Source: CAVPHV01 sp963704825 (GTDB taxonomy: Bacteria; Actinomycetota; Acidimicrobiia; Spongiisociales; UBA5794). From it: 64,000 nucleotides of DNA. The translations under genes were made by a program, and so were the position numbers. A model generated the notes under the pieces. It did no database searches. It worked only from the letters and a program-made list of their open reading frames with translations, and had not been told where the DNA came from. This document shows positions 1 through 10,664 of this stretch, in pieces. Every line of letters begins with the position of its first letter. Position 1 is the stretch's first letter. The stretch lies in the NCBI GenBank assembly GCA_963704825.1, contig CAVPHV010000017.1, positions 62,001 through 126,000 on the forward strand, read 5' to 3'.

Positions 1-1
1 G

Positions 2-652
2 TTTGCCGAGCTGCAGACCGGGCTGCGGTCGTCACGCGGTGAAGGAGGTAGCGAGCCGCCTCCGGCGGAGCAGATCGACGCGCTGCTCCAGTTCTGCCGG
101 CTGGTCTTCGCCCGCAACTACGACGATGCGGCGGCCAGAGTCGGCGACATCGAGCAGCTTGCCTCCCTGGCGGCCGACTACCCGACCCGCAGCAGGTTTC
201 TCACCGAGCTAGCTCTCGATCCGCCCACCAGCACCAGTGATCTGGCCGGCCCGCCCCACCTCGACGACGACTACCTGATCCTGTCGACGATCCATTCGGC
301 CAAAGGGGGCGAGTGGCGGGCGGTGTACGTCATCCACGCCGCCGACGGCAACATCCCCTCCGACATGTCGCTGGGTGAACCCGGTGGGCTCGAGGAGGAA
401 CGGCGGCTGCTGTATGTGGCGTTGACCCGAGCCAAGGATCAGCTCGAGGTGACGGTGCCGCAGCGTTTCTACCACCGGGCCTTCATCGGGTCGCCAAACC
501 ACAGCTACGCCCTGCCGAGCAGGTTCCTCACGCCGGCCGCTGATCACTTCGACCCGGCCTCGGCCGGGGTGCCGAACGAGCCGGGTGTGGTTGCCTGCCA
601 CATCGATGCGCCCGACCCCGTCGCTCCCGTGCTGGAAGCGCTCTGGGAGTAG
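2..652 (+). CDS. UvrD/PcrA-type DNA helicase, C-terminal part (5' truncated by window edge)
   Basis: Superfamily 1 helicase end; the family unwinds DNA in repair and replication using ATP. The reading frame is open from base 2, so the N-terminal ATPase half lies outside the window. Two C-terminal helicase motifs are visible: LSTIHSAKGGEWRAVYVIHA around window residues 94-113 (motif V region) and EEERRLLYVALTRAKDQL (motif VI, with the arginine finger). The tail after motif VI is short and has no extra domain. Which subfamily (UvrD, PcrA, UvrD2) cannot be told from this part. TAG stop at 650-652. The next gene is convergent and only 6 bases away. Confidence 0.9.
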   Translation, partial: FAELQTGLRSSRGEGGSEPPPAEQIDALLQFCRLVFARNYDDAAARVGDIEQLASLAADYPTRSRFLTELALDPPTSTSDLAGPPHLDDDYLILSTIHSAKGGEWRAVYVIHAADGNIPSDMSLGEPGGLEEERRLLYVALTRAKDQLEVTVPQRFYHRAFIGSPNHSYALPSRFLTPAADHFDPASAGVPNEPGVVACHIDAPDPVAPVLEALWE

Positions 653-658
653 GTGCGC

Positions 659-1093
659 CTACTCGTCACCGCCGGCTTGGCTGAACTCGGCCAGCTGGGT
701 CTTCTCCCCATCGAGCAGGGTGAGGGTGCCGCCGTCGCGTTCGTAGAACAATGCGAGGTTGAGTGCGTTGAGAAACGCCCGCTCCTGCTCCTGGAGCTCC
801 TCGGTGGCACAGGCTGCCAGCGTCATGCCTCCGGTGAGTATCTCAATCCCACCATCGCCACCGTCGGTGGACCATCCGCCGGTGAACGCATTGCAGCCGG
901 TACCCCCGTTGAGCTGACCATCGGCTTCGAAGCTGACGAATACGTCACTGCCTGGAATCACCGAAACCTCACCGAGGTCTGTTGGTCGCCACGACGTGTC
1001 CTCCAGCGAGTCGTTGCCGCCGCCGCACGCCGCAACGACAAACATGGCAGCCAAGGTCAAAGCCAGCCACCCGAACGGGTGCCGTCGAGTCAT
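659..1093 (-). CDS. META-domain (HslJ-like) lipoprotein
   Basis: Predicted outer-face lipoprotein of 144 aa. The start is placed at ATG 1091-1093 because it directly precedes a classical signal peptide: MTRRHPFGW, a hydrophobic core, then the lipobox VVAACGGG. An upstream in-frame ATG at 1189 would put 32 polar residues before the signal. The mature part has the META/HslJ pattern: a tryptophan strand (DTSW), NGGTGCNAFTGGW and GGMTLAACATEELQEQE. The conserved TGCN...GGW and T-x-A-C spacing is what identifies the domain. Members are linked to novobiocin resistance or heat shock in E. coli, but the biochemical role is unknown. It is divergent from the dikinase gene, with 289 bases between them. 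Confidence 0.85.
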   Translation of the reverse strand: MTRRHPFGWLALTLAAMFVVAACGGGNDSLEDTSWRPTDLGEVSVIPGSDVFVSFEADGQLNGGTGCNAFTGGWSTDGGDGGIEILTGGMTLAACATEELQEQERAFLNALNLALFYERDGGTLTLLDGEKTQLAEFSQAGGDE

Positions 1094-1382
1094 GTCCGAT
1101 CGCCGAGCATTCAACCGTGTCTTCCCCTGGTTCGCTTGATGTTGATAGTAGCGAGAAGGCACTCCAGGCCCGCCGACGATGACGGCCAACCTGGTCGGTC
1201 TGTCGGATCACCCGAGCATCGGGCTGCCTGGCGGGCCGGCCTGGGAGAGTCGTAAGCTAGGGCCCGCGGCCAATACCCCGGCCGGTAGTCGCATCAGCAT
1301 GTGACCCCTTGCCCTATGCCGCGCCTGAGGTCTCCTCAACTATGGGACCCGTTCAATCTGTCAACAATCAAGTGAGGATGCC

Positions 1383-4112
<2,730 letters not shown>

Positions 4113-4139
4113 GAGAGACACGACCTAGGGAAACAACGA

Positions 4140-4172
4140 CGACCCCCCGGGAACTGGGTGCCCGGGGGGTCG
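4140..4172. terminator. strong GC hairpin between convergent ppdK and alpha/beta hydrolase genes
   Basis: A perfect 12-bp inverted repeat (CGACCCCCCGGG / CCCGGGGGGTCG) encloses a 9-nt loop, 27 bases after the ppdK stop. No long T tract follows. It may serve ppdK and, read from the other strand, the convergent hydrolase operon that ends at 4251. Confidence 0.75.
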
Positions 4173-4250
4173 CTTGTGTCTGACCGAAGTGGAGGCTCCT
4201 ACCCCGGGCAACAGGAAAGCCCTGCTCAGGGGCTCGAGGAGGTTCGAGAC

Positions 4251-5135
4251 CTAGGTGTAGGCCAGCGCCCGCCGACTCCACGTCTCGAAGAGTTCAATGA
4301 CCGTCGCCGGGGCCTCGATTTGAGGTACATGGCCAACGTTGGGGAGGAGGTGGAACTCCCAATCGGGGCGTTCGTTGGCAGCCCATTGGGCGGACGGCGG
4401 GTCCACGATATGGTCGTCGGCTCCGTGGATGAGGAGTACGGGGCAGCTGATGCGGTGGACCATTCTCTTGAAGCCCCGCCGATTGGTGATGACCCGAGCG
4501 ATTGAGCGCGATGCCGCGGTGAACGACGGAATTGCCCACTCCATTTCGCGGCGAACCCGCAGCATCTCGACGTTGGCGAACCACGCCTCTTCGGTGATGT
4601 GGGAGCGGTCCGAGGCGATGAGGTCCATCGTCTGTTCCAATTGCTCCTCGGGAGAGGTGGCGGCGTAGTAGCGGCGCAGCGCCGCTTCGCCGATTCCGGG
4701 GATGGCCGGAACCGCAAGATGCTGGAAGGTGAACAGGTTCACCCCTCCCATGGATCGCGGCGGCAGGGCCGGATTGAGGAGAACGAGGCCGGCCACACGG
4801 TGGGGGTTCTCATCGGCCTGCATCATCGAGATCAGGCCTCCCATCGAGTTTCCGATCAGCACCACCGGCCGGCCGGGCGCGATGTAGGTGCTGAAGGCGT
4901 CGATGAGGTCCTGGTTGTTGTGCACCGTTGCCTTGCGGTTCGCCGGAGGCGTCAATCCGAAACCGGCCAGGTCGACGGCGTACACGTGGTGGTGTTGTGA
5001 CAAGTCCTTTGTCACGTACCACCAGTTCAAGTAGGACCCCCCAAGGCCGTGGATGAGTACCACCGGAGGTCCATCGCCGCCGTAGTCCATGTAGTGGAAC
5101 GGCCCGTTGAGATCGATGATGTGCGAAGTTGCCAT
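4251..5135 (-). CDS. alpha/beta-fold hydrolase
   Basis: Soluble 294-aa alpha/beta hydrolase; the substrate is unknown. The catalytic set is complete: oxyanion HG at residues 29-30 (VVLIHGLGG), the nucleophile elbow GNSMGG with Ser97, the acid in HGADDHIVD (Asp240/241) and His269 in PNVGHVPQIEAP. There is a short cap between the nucleophile and the acid. The start ATG (5133-5135) overlaps the TGA of the upstream thioesterase gene (TGATG), so the two are probably translationally coupled. The family includes esterases, haloperoxidase-like enzymes and C-C bond hydrolases. The context does not decide among them. Confidence 0.9.
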   Translation of the reverse strand: MATSHIIDLNGPFHYMDYGGDGPPVVLIHGLGGSYLNWWYVTKDLSQHHHVYAVDLAGFGLTPPANRKATVHNNQDLIDAFSTYIAPGRPVVLIGNSMGGLISMMQADENPHRVAGLVLLNPALPPRSMGGVNLFTFQHLAVPAIPGIGEAALRRYYAATSPEEQLEQTMDLIASDRSHITEEAWFANVEMLRVRREMEWAIPSFTAASRSIARVITNRRGFKRMVHRISCPVLLIHGADDHIVDPPSAQWAANERPDWEFHLLPNVGHVPQIEAPATVIELFETWSRRALAYT

Positions 5136-5614
5136 CAGCCGTGCCCTTCCGCTCCGATGGTCCCGGCCGTGGGGGCGAACTCACCGGCTACGACGAACAC
5201 GCCGCGGCTGCGAGCTCGCACCACACCATCGCTGGCTGCCTCACCCTCCACGACCGCCTTGCGGTCGCTCGCCTCGGTGACGTGGGTTCGCAGCTGCAGG
5301 CAGGCGTCGACCGGGGTCGGCTGCAGATAGGTGATCGAAAGCTCAGCGGTGACGGCAAGCGGGAGCGTCTCGGCCGCCAGCCGCTCCTTGAGATGCCAGG
5401 CTGCCGTCCAGGCACTGTGGCAATCGAGCAGCGTTGCGACCACGCCGCCGTTGATGAAGCCGTGAACGGCCTCGTATCGGGCGTCGGGCTCCCACTCGGC
5501 GATGAGGGCGTCGCCGTCGATGAAGCTCCCAATGCGCAGCCCTTGCTCGTTTGCCGGCCCACACCCAAAGCAAGCGCTCCATGGGGTGAACTGCTCTTGA
5601 AGGCTCAGCGTCAT
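5135..5614 (-). CDS. PaaI-family hotdog-fold thioesterase
   Basis: Likely acyl-CoA thioesterase, 159 aa. It carries the N-terminal CFGCGPANEQGLRI segment (residues 15-28) typical of this subgroup and HGFINGGVVATLLDC (51-65), matching the PaaI-type HGG active-site loop. The start at ATG 5612-5614 gives the normal family length; the longer open frame upstream to 5800 is arginine/proline-rich and unlike the family. The gene overlaps the hydrolase start by one base. The pair may act on the same ester or thioester pathway, but this is inference from context only. Confidence 0.88.
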   Translation of the reverse strand: MTLSLQEQFTPWSACFGCGPANEQGLRIGSFIDGDALIAEWEPDARYEAVHGFINGGVVATLLDCHSAWTAAWHLKERLAAETLPLAVTAELSITYLQPTPVDACLQLRTHVTEASDRKAVVEGEAASDGVVRARSRGVFVVAGEFAPTAGTIGAEGHG

Positions 5615-5649
5615 GGTCCCCGCAGGGTACCGCGCCGGTGGCGATTCGT

Positions 5650-5826
5650 TCAGCGGTAGCGAGCGCGCCGGCCGGGCCGGTTGGCGAGCACCGCATTGCC
5701 TCCCCAGATCACCAGCAGCGTCCCCAAGATTCCGAACATGATGCCGCTCGAGGGGAGCACCATCACGATGAGGATCAGCCCGGTGATGAGGACCCGCCAT
5801 CCAAAGGCGTATGAGTAGTGTCGCAT
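5650..5826 (-). CDS. small membrane protein (58 aa), unknown
   Basis: A short protein starting at ATG 5824-5826 (MRHYSYAFGWRVL). One or two hydrophobic segments span residues about 10-45 (VLITGLILIVMVLPSSGIMF, then GILGTLLVIWGGNAVLA), followed by a basic tail NRPGRRARYR. The basic end suggests a cytoplasmic C-terminus. It lies 35 bases upstream of the thioesterase and 43 bases downstream of the DinB gene on the same strand, so it probably shares their transcript. I do not recognise a named family. Confidence 0.6.
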   Translation of the reverse strand: MRHYSYAFGWRVLITGLILIVMVLPSSGIMFGILGTLLVIWGGNAVLANRPGRRARYR

Positions 5827-5869
5827 CTCGGCAACGTAGCGGCCGGGTATGACACGAATCGCAGCGCCG

Positions 5870-6367
5870 CTACTCCGTCGGCGGGGGACCCCATCCGGTG
5901 CCGCCGTCGATCTGCTCTCGGAGGATGTCCATATGGCCGGCATGGCGGGCGGTTTCCTCGAGCATGTGAACGATCACGCTGCGGGCAGACGTTTCGCCAT
6001 CACGCAACGGCACGAGGTCGGCGCCATCGTTGAAGGAGTCCTGGACCTGGCGGCTCTTCACGCACTCGGCGGTGTAGAGGGCAGTGACGGACTCGATGGT
6101 GTCATCGTCGTCGATGCGCCAATCCGCGTTGGGATCGTCGTCGGTCCACGGGAACTCTGGGTTGCTCTGGCCCAGGACCGCCTGGAACCACCACCGCTCG
6201 ACGAAGGCAAGGTGCTTGACGACGCCGAGCAGGTTGGTGCCCGACGGCACCATGGGACGGCGAGCGTCCTCCTCGGAGAGGCCGTTGAGCTTCCAGATCA
6301 CGATGTTGCGATAGTCGTCGAGCGCCTGGGCCAAGGTTTCCAGCTCGGGAAGGTTGGGTTCGCTCAT
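5870..6367 (-). CDS. DinB-family protein (DUF664-like)
   Basis: A 165-aa four-helix-bundle protein of the DinB/DUF664 superfamily. Members are metal-binding and often thiol-dependent S-transferases; this is not the DNA polymerase also called DinB. Visible family features are the N-terminal LAQALDDYRNIVIWKLNGL, the first His ligand region GVVKHLAFVERWWF, and the C-terminal HMLEETARHAGHMDILREQI with the paired histidines. Length is normal. It is the promoter-proximal gene of a four-gene minus-strand run and is divergent from the SDR gene with about 90 bases between. The substrate cannot be inferred. Confidence 0.85.
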   Translation of the reverse strand: MSEPNLPELETLAQALDDYRNIVIWKLNGLSEEDARRPMVPSGTNLLGVVKHLAFVERWWFQAVLGQSNPEFPWTDDDPNADWRIDDDDTIESVTALYTAECVKSRQVQDSFNDGADLVPLRDGETSARSVIVHMLEETARHAGHMDILREQIDGGTGWGPPPTE

Positions 6368-6456
6368 GACCCTGGAGACTACGCGTCCGCTCAGTTGGCT
6401 GCGGTCGACGTCGGCGCACTACCGTCGCTCCACAGGGTCCCAGAAGGAGGGTGATC

Positions 6457-7218
6457 GTGAACATCGAGGGCGGCTCGGCCATTGTCACGGGTGGTGCCTC
6501 CGGCTTGGGGGCGGCAACCGCCCGCAGGCTTGCCGGCGACGGTATGAAGGTGGTGGTGCTCGACCTCCAGGACGCGCTCGGCGAGGAGCTGGCGTCGGAG
6601 ATCAACGGCGTCTTCGTCCATGCCGACGTGACCGACGCCGACCAAGTGCAGTCCGCCGTTGATGCCGCGATCGAGATGGCGCCGCTTCGGGTGCTGGTCA
6701 ACTGTGCGGGGATCGGTCCTCCGGCCCGCACCGTGGCTCGTGACGGCAGCCCCCACGACCTCGGTCATTTCACCACGGTCATCGGCATCAATCTGATTGG
6801 CACCTTCAACTGCATTCGGCTCGCCGCGGCCGCCATGGTCGCCAACGACCCGATGGACTACAACGAGCGTGGCGCCATCGTCAACACGGCGTCGGTCGCC
6901 GCCTACGACGGCCAGATCGGCCAAGCGGCGTATGCGGCGTCCAAGGGCGGCATCGTCGGGATGACCTTGCCGGTTGCGCGTGACCTGGCCTCGGCCGGGA
7001 TCCGGGTCAACACGATCGCCCCCGGAATCATCGACACTCCGCTGCTGGCCGGCCTTCCCGAGCCGGCGCGTGAATCGCTCGCCCAGCAGGTGCTCAATCC
7101 CAAGCGGCTGGGCCGGCCCGATGAATTCGCCGAACTCGTGTACCTGCTCGTCACCCACAGCTACATGAACGGCGAAACGATCCGGATGGACGGTGGGATT
7201 CGGATGGGTCCGAAATGA
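6457..7218 (+). CDS. short-chain dehydrogenase/reductase (HSD10/FabG-like)
   Basis: NAD(P)-dependent oxidoreductase of 253 aa. It has the cofactor loop TGGASGLG (residues 11-18), the acidic residue after the second strand (LDLQ, which suggests NAD preference), NCAGIG, and a catalytic triad Ser146-Tyr159-Lys163. The overall pattern (ending NGETIRMDGGIRMGPK) resembles 3-hydroxyacyl-CoA dehydrogenase type 2. Two GTG codons compete at 6451 and 6457. The ribosome site AAGGAGG ends at 6450, so 6451 would have no spacing and 6457 is the better start. The gene overlaps the next one by four bases (ATGA), implying coupled translation. Confidence 0.93.
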   Translation: MNIEGGSAIVTGGASGLGAATARRLAGDGMKVVVLDLQDALGEELASEINGVFVHADVTDADQVQSAVDAAIEMAPLRVLVNCAGIGPPARTVARDGSPHDLGHFTTVIGINLIGTFNCIRLAAAAMVANDPMDYNERGAIVNTASVAAYDGQIGQAAYAASKGGIVGMTLPVARDLASAGIRVNTIAPGIIDTPLLAGLPEPARESLAQQVLNPKRLGRPDEFAELVYLLVTHSYMNGETIRMDGGIRMGPK

Positions 7219-7730
7219 CCTTCGAGCCGTACGACCTGGCCGCGCCGCAGATCGATCCGGACGCCTTCGTGGCGCCCGGAGTCCATATCTACGGCGACGT
7301 CACCATTGGGGCCTTTGCCGTCATCATGTTTGGAACGGTGATGAGGGCCGAGGTCGACCGGGTAGTCGTGGGGGCGTACAGCAACATCCAGGACAACTCG
7401 GTGCTGCACTGTGATGCGGGGATTCCGTGCCTGATCGGCGAGCGGGTCACCGTCGGGCATGCCGCCGTGGTGCATGGGGCACTCATCGGCGACCACTGCC
7501 TCGTCGGGATTGGAGCCCGTGCGCTGAATGGTTCGGAGCTCGGCGAAGGCGCCTGGCTGGCGTCGGGAGCGGTACTTCCGGAGGGCCGAGTCATCCCGCC
7601 CTGGACGCTCGCCGTCGGGATCCCGGCCAAGCCCCTGCGCGAGCTCACCGCGGCCGAAATCGAGCGGCAGCGCAGCGGGGTCGACGACTACCTGCGGCTC
7701 GGTGCGACCTATCGGGAGATGTTCCGCTAG
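7215..7730 (+). CDS. gamma-carbonic-anhydrase-like hexapeptide-repeat protein
   Basis: A 171-aa left-handed beta-helix protein of the YrdA/PaaY/gamma-CA family. The three zinc-ligand histidines are in place: His65 (NSVLHCD), His82 and His87 (VGHAAVVHGA). NIQDN and the repeated I/V-G-x-x coils are also typical. Family members are carbonic anhydrases or thioesterase-like helpers of acyl-CoA pathways; which applies is not visible. It begins inside the end of the SDR gene (ATGA at 7215-7218). A C-terminal helix (AAEIERQRSGVDDYLRLGAT) closes the trimer in the family. Confidence 0.9.
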   Translation: MTFEPYDLAAPQIDPDAFVAPGVHIYGDVTIGAFAVIMFGTVMRAEVDRVVVGAYSNIQDNSVLHCDAGIPCLIGERVTVGHAAVVHGALIGDHCLVGIGARALNGSELGEGAWLASGAVLPEGRVIPPWTLAVGIPAKPLRELTAAEIERQRSGVDDYLRLGATYREMFR

Positions 7731-7886
7731 GAAGGTCGAGCTGCCGCCGGGACGAGCGTCCGGAGGGGACTAGTTCCTTGATGGGAAGGTGGTTTGACGC
7801 TGCGATTTTGGCGTCATTTGGTCGATAGATGACTCAGGATGATCAGGGGGTCGGAAGGCATCACCGCCGACGAAGAGCGACCTCAC

Positions 7887-9188
7887 ATGAGCTCCACAAA
7901 CACCGGACCGGGCGCATCACCTCTCACCCCTCGAGGCCTGGTAAACGTTCCCGATCTGGCCGAATCCTGGCACACCTTCCGTGCCGTAATGGGCACGATC
8001 ACCGTCGTAACCGGCGTCGTGCTCGGCGCGATGTGGGGATGGGCCGGTGGCTTCATCGCCGCCGCCCTCGCCGCGGTTGCCGTCGTCGATGCGCTGATCC
8101 GGCGCCGGGAACCGCAGCGTCCCGCCCTGCCGGCCATGCTGCTCGACATCACCATGATCGGGGTCGCCATGGTTGTCGTTCAGTTGGAGCCCGCCGGAAT
8201 CGGGGCCCCGTTCATCTACCTATTGGTCGTCCCGGCACTCCTGCTGTCGTGGAGCCAGGCATGGTGGGTCATGGCCTACGGCGCCGCTTGGACGCTTCTG
8301 GCCCTGATCGGTTTCGAGGTGATTCCGTTCCCGGACGTCGCCGCCGCGCCCGAGGTGATCACCGTCATCTCGTATGTCATCTTCGCCGGTCTCACGATCG
8401 CCCTCGTCGTGGTGGTCTCCAGTGCTCTCGATCGATCTCGCCGCTCCCGAGACCAGTTCCTGGCTTCGATCAGCCACGAGATCCGCACTCCACTGACGTC
8501 GATTCTGGGGTGGTCGCGCCTGCTGCGTGACGAGCACAGCGCCCTGGGCGAGGCCGACAAGGACGAAGCGCTTCGGCTGATCGAGTCGGAGGCCACCGAG
8601 GTCACCGACATCGTCGAGGAGTTGCTGACCGCGGCGCAGCTCGACAGTGGTGCGCTCACGGTGCGCAACCGAAGGATCGATCTGCGTGAAGAAGTGGCCG
8701 CGGTGCTCCTGGCCAAGTGCCTCGAGCCTGCCGACGCTATCGCGGTCGATGGCAGTGCCGCCGACGCTTGGGCGGATCCGTTGCGGGTGCGCCAGATCAT
8801 CCGCAACCTGATCACCAACGCGACCCGGTACGGCGGAGGCGAAACCTGGATCAGCCTCTCGAGCGACAACTCGTGGTGCACCTTGGCCGTATCCGACAAC
8901 GGCTCGGGGATCCCGCCGGAACTCGAACACCACATCTTCGACCCGTTCGTACAGGCCGGCCAGCCACGGGGAACCCAACAGCCGATCGGGCTCGGCCTAA
9001 CGGTCTCTCGACACCTCGCCCAACTCATGGGGGGTGAGCTCTCCTACCGACGCGAAGCCGCTGCAACCAGGTTCGAGCTCAGGCTTCCAATTGCCCCTCC
9101 CGGGGGCGGGAGCGCCGACGTTACGGGACGAGATCCAACCGCGGCGCCCCAGCAGGAGCCGACGTCGGAGTCCTCCGAGTCGCGGTAG
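7887..9188 (+). CDS. membrane sensor histidine kinase (no adjacent regulator)
   Basis: A 433-aa kinase. The N-terminal half has about six hydrophobic segments between residues 30 and 190 and little periplasmic sequence, so the sensing domain is membrane-embedded. After DRSRRSRDQF come HisKA (ISHEIRTPLTS, phosphoacceptor His) and HATPase_c with N box NLITNATRYG, G1 DNGSGIP and G2 GLGLTVSRHL. The Ser/Pro-rich tail is not conserved. ATG 7887 is preferred for its GAAGAG site nine bases upstream; an in-frame ATG at 7839 would add 16 residues. No response regulator is next to it, so it is an orphan kinase. A TGACGC-N10-GCGTCA inverted repeat lies upstream at 7795-7816. Confidence 0.9.
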   Translation: MSSTNTGPGASPLTPRGLVNVPDLAESWHTFRAVMGTITVVTGVVLGAMWGWAGGFIAAALAAVAVVDALIRRREPQRPALPAMLLDITMIGVAMVVVQLEPAGIGAPFIYLLVVPALLLSWSQAWWVMAYGAAWTLLALIGFEVIPFPDVAAAPEVITVISYVIFAGLTIALVVVVSSALDRSRRSRDQFLASISHEIRTPLTSILGWSRLLRDEHSALGEADKDEALRLIESEATEVTDIVEELLTAAQLDSGALTVRNRRIDLREEVAAVLLAKCLEPADAIAVDGSAADAWADPLRVRQIIRNLITNATRYGGGETWISLSSDNSWCTLAVSDNGSGIPPELEHHIFDPFVQAGQPRGTQQPIGLGLTVSRHLAQLMGGELSYRREAAATRFELRLPIAPPGGGSADVTGRDPTAAPQQEPTSESSESR

Positions 9189-9224
9189 CTGCTTGCCCGG
9201 CTCGAACGAGGTACCGTCTGAGGC

Positions 9225-10592
9225 ATGAGCACCCTGCTGATCAAGAACGCCACCGTCCTGGCGACCATGGACGGAGACCGCCGTGAGATTGCCGACGGAG
9301 GCCTTTACGCCGTTGACGGGTTCATCCAGCAAGTCGGACCCACAGAGCAGTTACCTGCCACCGCCGATGAGGTCGTCGACCTCGGCGGCCACGTGGTGCT
9401 GCCCGGGCTGATCAACACCCACCACCACTTCTACCAGACGCTGACCCGCGCCGTGCCCGGGGCCCAGGACGCCGGGCTGTTCGATTGGCTGCGGACCCTG
9501 TATCCGATCTGGGCGCGGATGACGCCGGACGATATCCATGTTTCCACCCAGATCGCGCTCGCCGAGTTGGCGCTGTCGGGCTGTACGACTTCCTCGGACC
9601 ATCTCTACCTGTATCCCAACGGCTCGGCGCTGGCCGATGAGGCCCACGCAGCAGCTGAAGTTGGGATGCGGGTCCACCTCTCCCGCGGCTCGATGAGCCT
9701 CGGCGAGTCGAAAGGCGGCTTGCCGCCCGACTCTGTGGTGGAGGACGAGGATGTGATCCTGCAGGCAAGCGCCGACGCCGTCGACGCCTTCCACGATCCT
9801 TCCCCGGGGGCGATGACGAGGGTCGTCATCTCGCCCTGCTCGCCGTTCTCCGTCACCGCGGAGCTGATGCGGCGGGCCGCCGATCTCGCTCGCGAGAAGG
9901 GCGTGCACCTCCACACCCACGTCGCCGAGACCCTCGACGAGGAGCAGTTCTGTCTGGAGACCAGCGGGATGCGTCCGGTCGAGATGATGGAGGACCTCGG
10001 CTGGGCCGGGCCCGACGTCTGGTTCGCCCACGGCATCTTCATCAACGATGCCGAGATTGCACGGATGGCCGCCGACGGCACGGGTGTGGCTCATTGCCCT
10101 TCGTCGAACATGCGCCTCGCCTCAGGCATCGCCCCGGTCCGCAGGTATCGCGCGGCGGGCGTGCGCCTTGGGCTCGGCGTCGACGGTTCCGCCAGCAACG
10201 ACGGCAACCACATGATCGGCGAGGCTCGCCAGGCCATGCTGCTGTCACGGCTGGCGGCATCGCCGGCGCTCGAGGGCGGTGAGTTGCTCACGGCGCGCCA
10301 GGCGTTGGAGATCGCCACCCTCGGTTCGGCTGCGGTGCTGGGACGCGATGACGTCGGCTCGCTCGAGGTCGGCAAGTGCGCCGACTTCACCGCCATCTCG
10401 CTTGATCGCATCGAGTACGCCGGCGCTCTCCACGATCCGGTGGCGGCGATGCTGTTTGCGGCGCCGGCGACCGTCGACCACACCTACGTCCAGGGTCGGG
10501 CTGTGGTTCGGGACGGTCGGGTTGTCACCCTGGATCTGCCCGCAGTCATCAAACGTCACAACAAGGCGGCGACTCGGCTCCTCGCCGGCTGA
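9225..10592 (+). CDS. 8-oxoguanine deaminase-like amidohydrolase
   Basis: A 455-aa zinc amidohydrolase of the ATZ/TRZ group. Metal ligands are seen in LINTHHHFYQ (His66, His68), HLHTHVAET, VWFAHGI and the catalytic aspartate of GLGVDGSASND. The combination GLINTHHHFYQTLTRAVP and GSASNDGNHMIGEARQAML is what I associate with 8-oxoguanine deaminases, which turn 8-oxoguanine into urate. Related guanine or hydroxydechloroatrazine deaminases are the alternative. The nearby molybdenum hydroxylase genes support a purine-salvage or purine-catabolism role. The gene ends in a hairpin shared with the convergent transporter gene. Confidence 0.85.
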   Translation: MSTLLIKNATVLATMDGDRREIADGGLYAVDGFIQQVGPTEQLPATADEVVDLGGHVVLPGLINTHHHFYQTLTRAVPGAQDAGLFDWLRTLYPIWARMTPDDIHVSTQIALAELALSGCTTSSDHLYLYPNGSALADEAHAAAEVGMRVHLSRGSMSLGESKGGLPPDSVVEDEDVILQASADAVDAFHDPSPGAMTRVVISPCSPFSVTAELMRRAADLAREKGVHLHTHVAETLDEEQFCLETSGMRPVEMMEDLGWAGPDVWFAHGIFINDAEIARMAADGTGVAHCPSSNMRLASGIAPVRRYRAAGVRLGLGVDGSASNDGNHMIGEARQAMLLSRLAASPALEGGELLTARQALEIATLGSAAVLGRDDVGSLEVGKCADFTAISLDRIEYAGALHDPVAAMLFAAPATVDHTYVQGRAVVRDGRVVTLDLPAVIKRHNKAATRLLAG

Positions 10593-10614
10593 ACTCGGCA
10601 CCTCGCTACAACAG

Positions 10615-10644
10615 GTCCCCGCCCCGGAATTCCGAGGCGGGGAC
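10615..10644. terminator. hairpin between convergent deaminase and transporter genes
   Basis: A 9-bp perfect stem (GTCCCCGCC / GGCGGGGAC) contains an inner palindrome CGGAATTCCG. It sits 22 bases after the deaminase stop and 20 bases before the end of the opposite-strand transporter gene, as expected of a bidirectional terminator. There is no T tract. Confidence 0.7.
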
Positions 10645-10664
10645 GAATGAGCGCTCCTCGTTTG

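Noticed and set aside
4174..4250. tRNA-like stretch containing GGTTCGAGAC
   Set aside because: No cloverleaf or anticodon stem can be drawn; it is a GC-rich gap between convergent genes.
5870..6367. DNA polymerase IV (DinB)
   Set aside because: Only the name is shared; this is the DinB/DUF664 metal-binding four-helix bundle.
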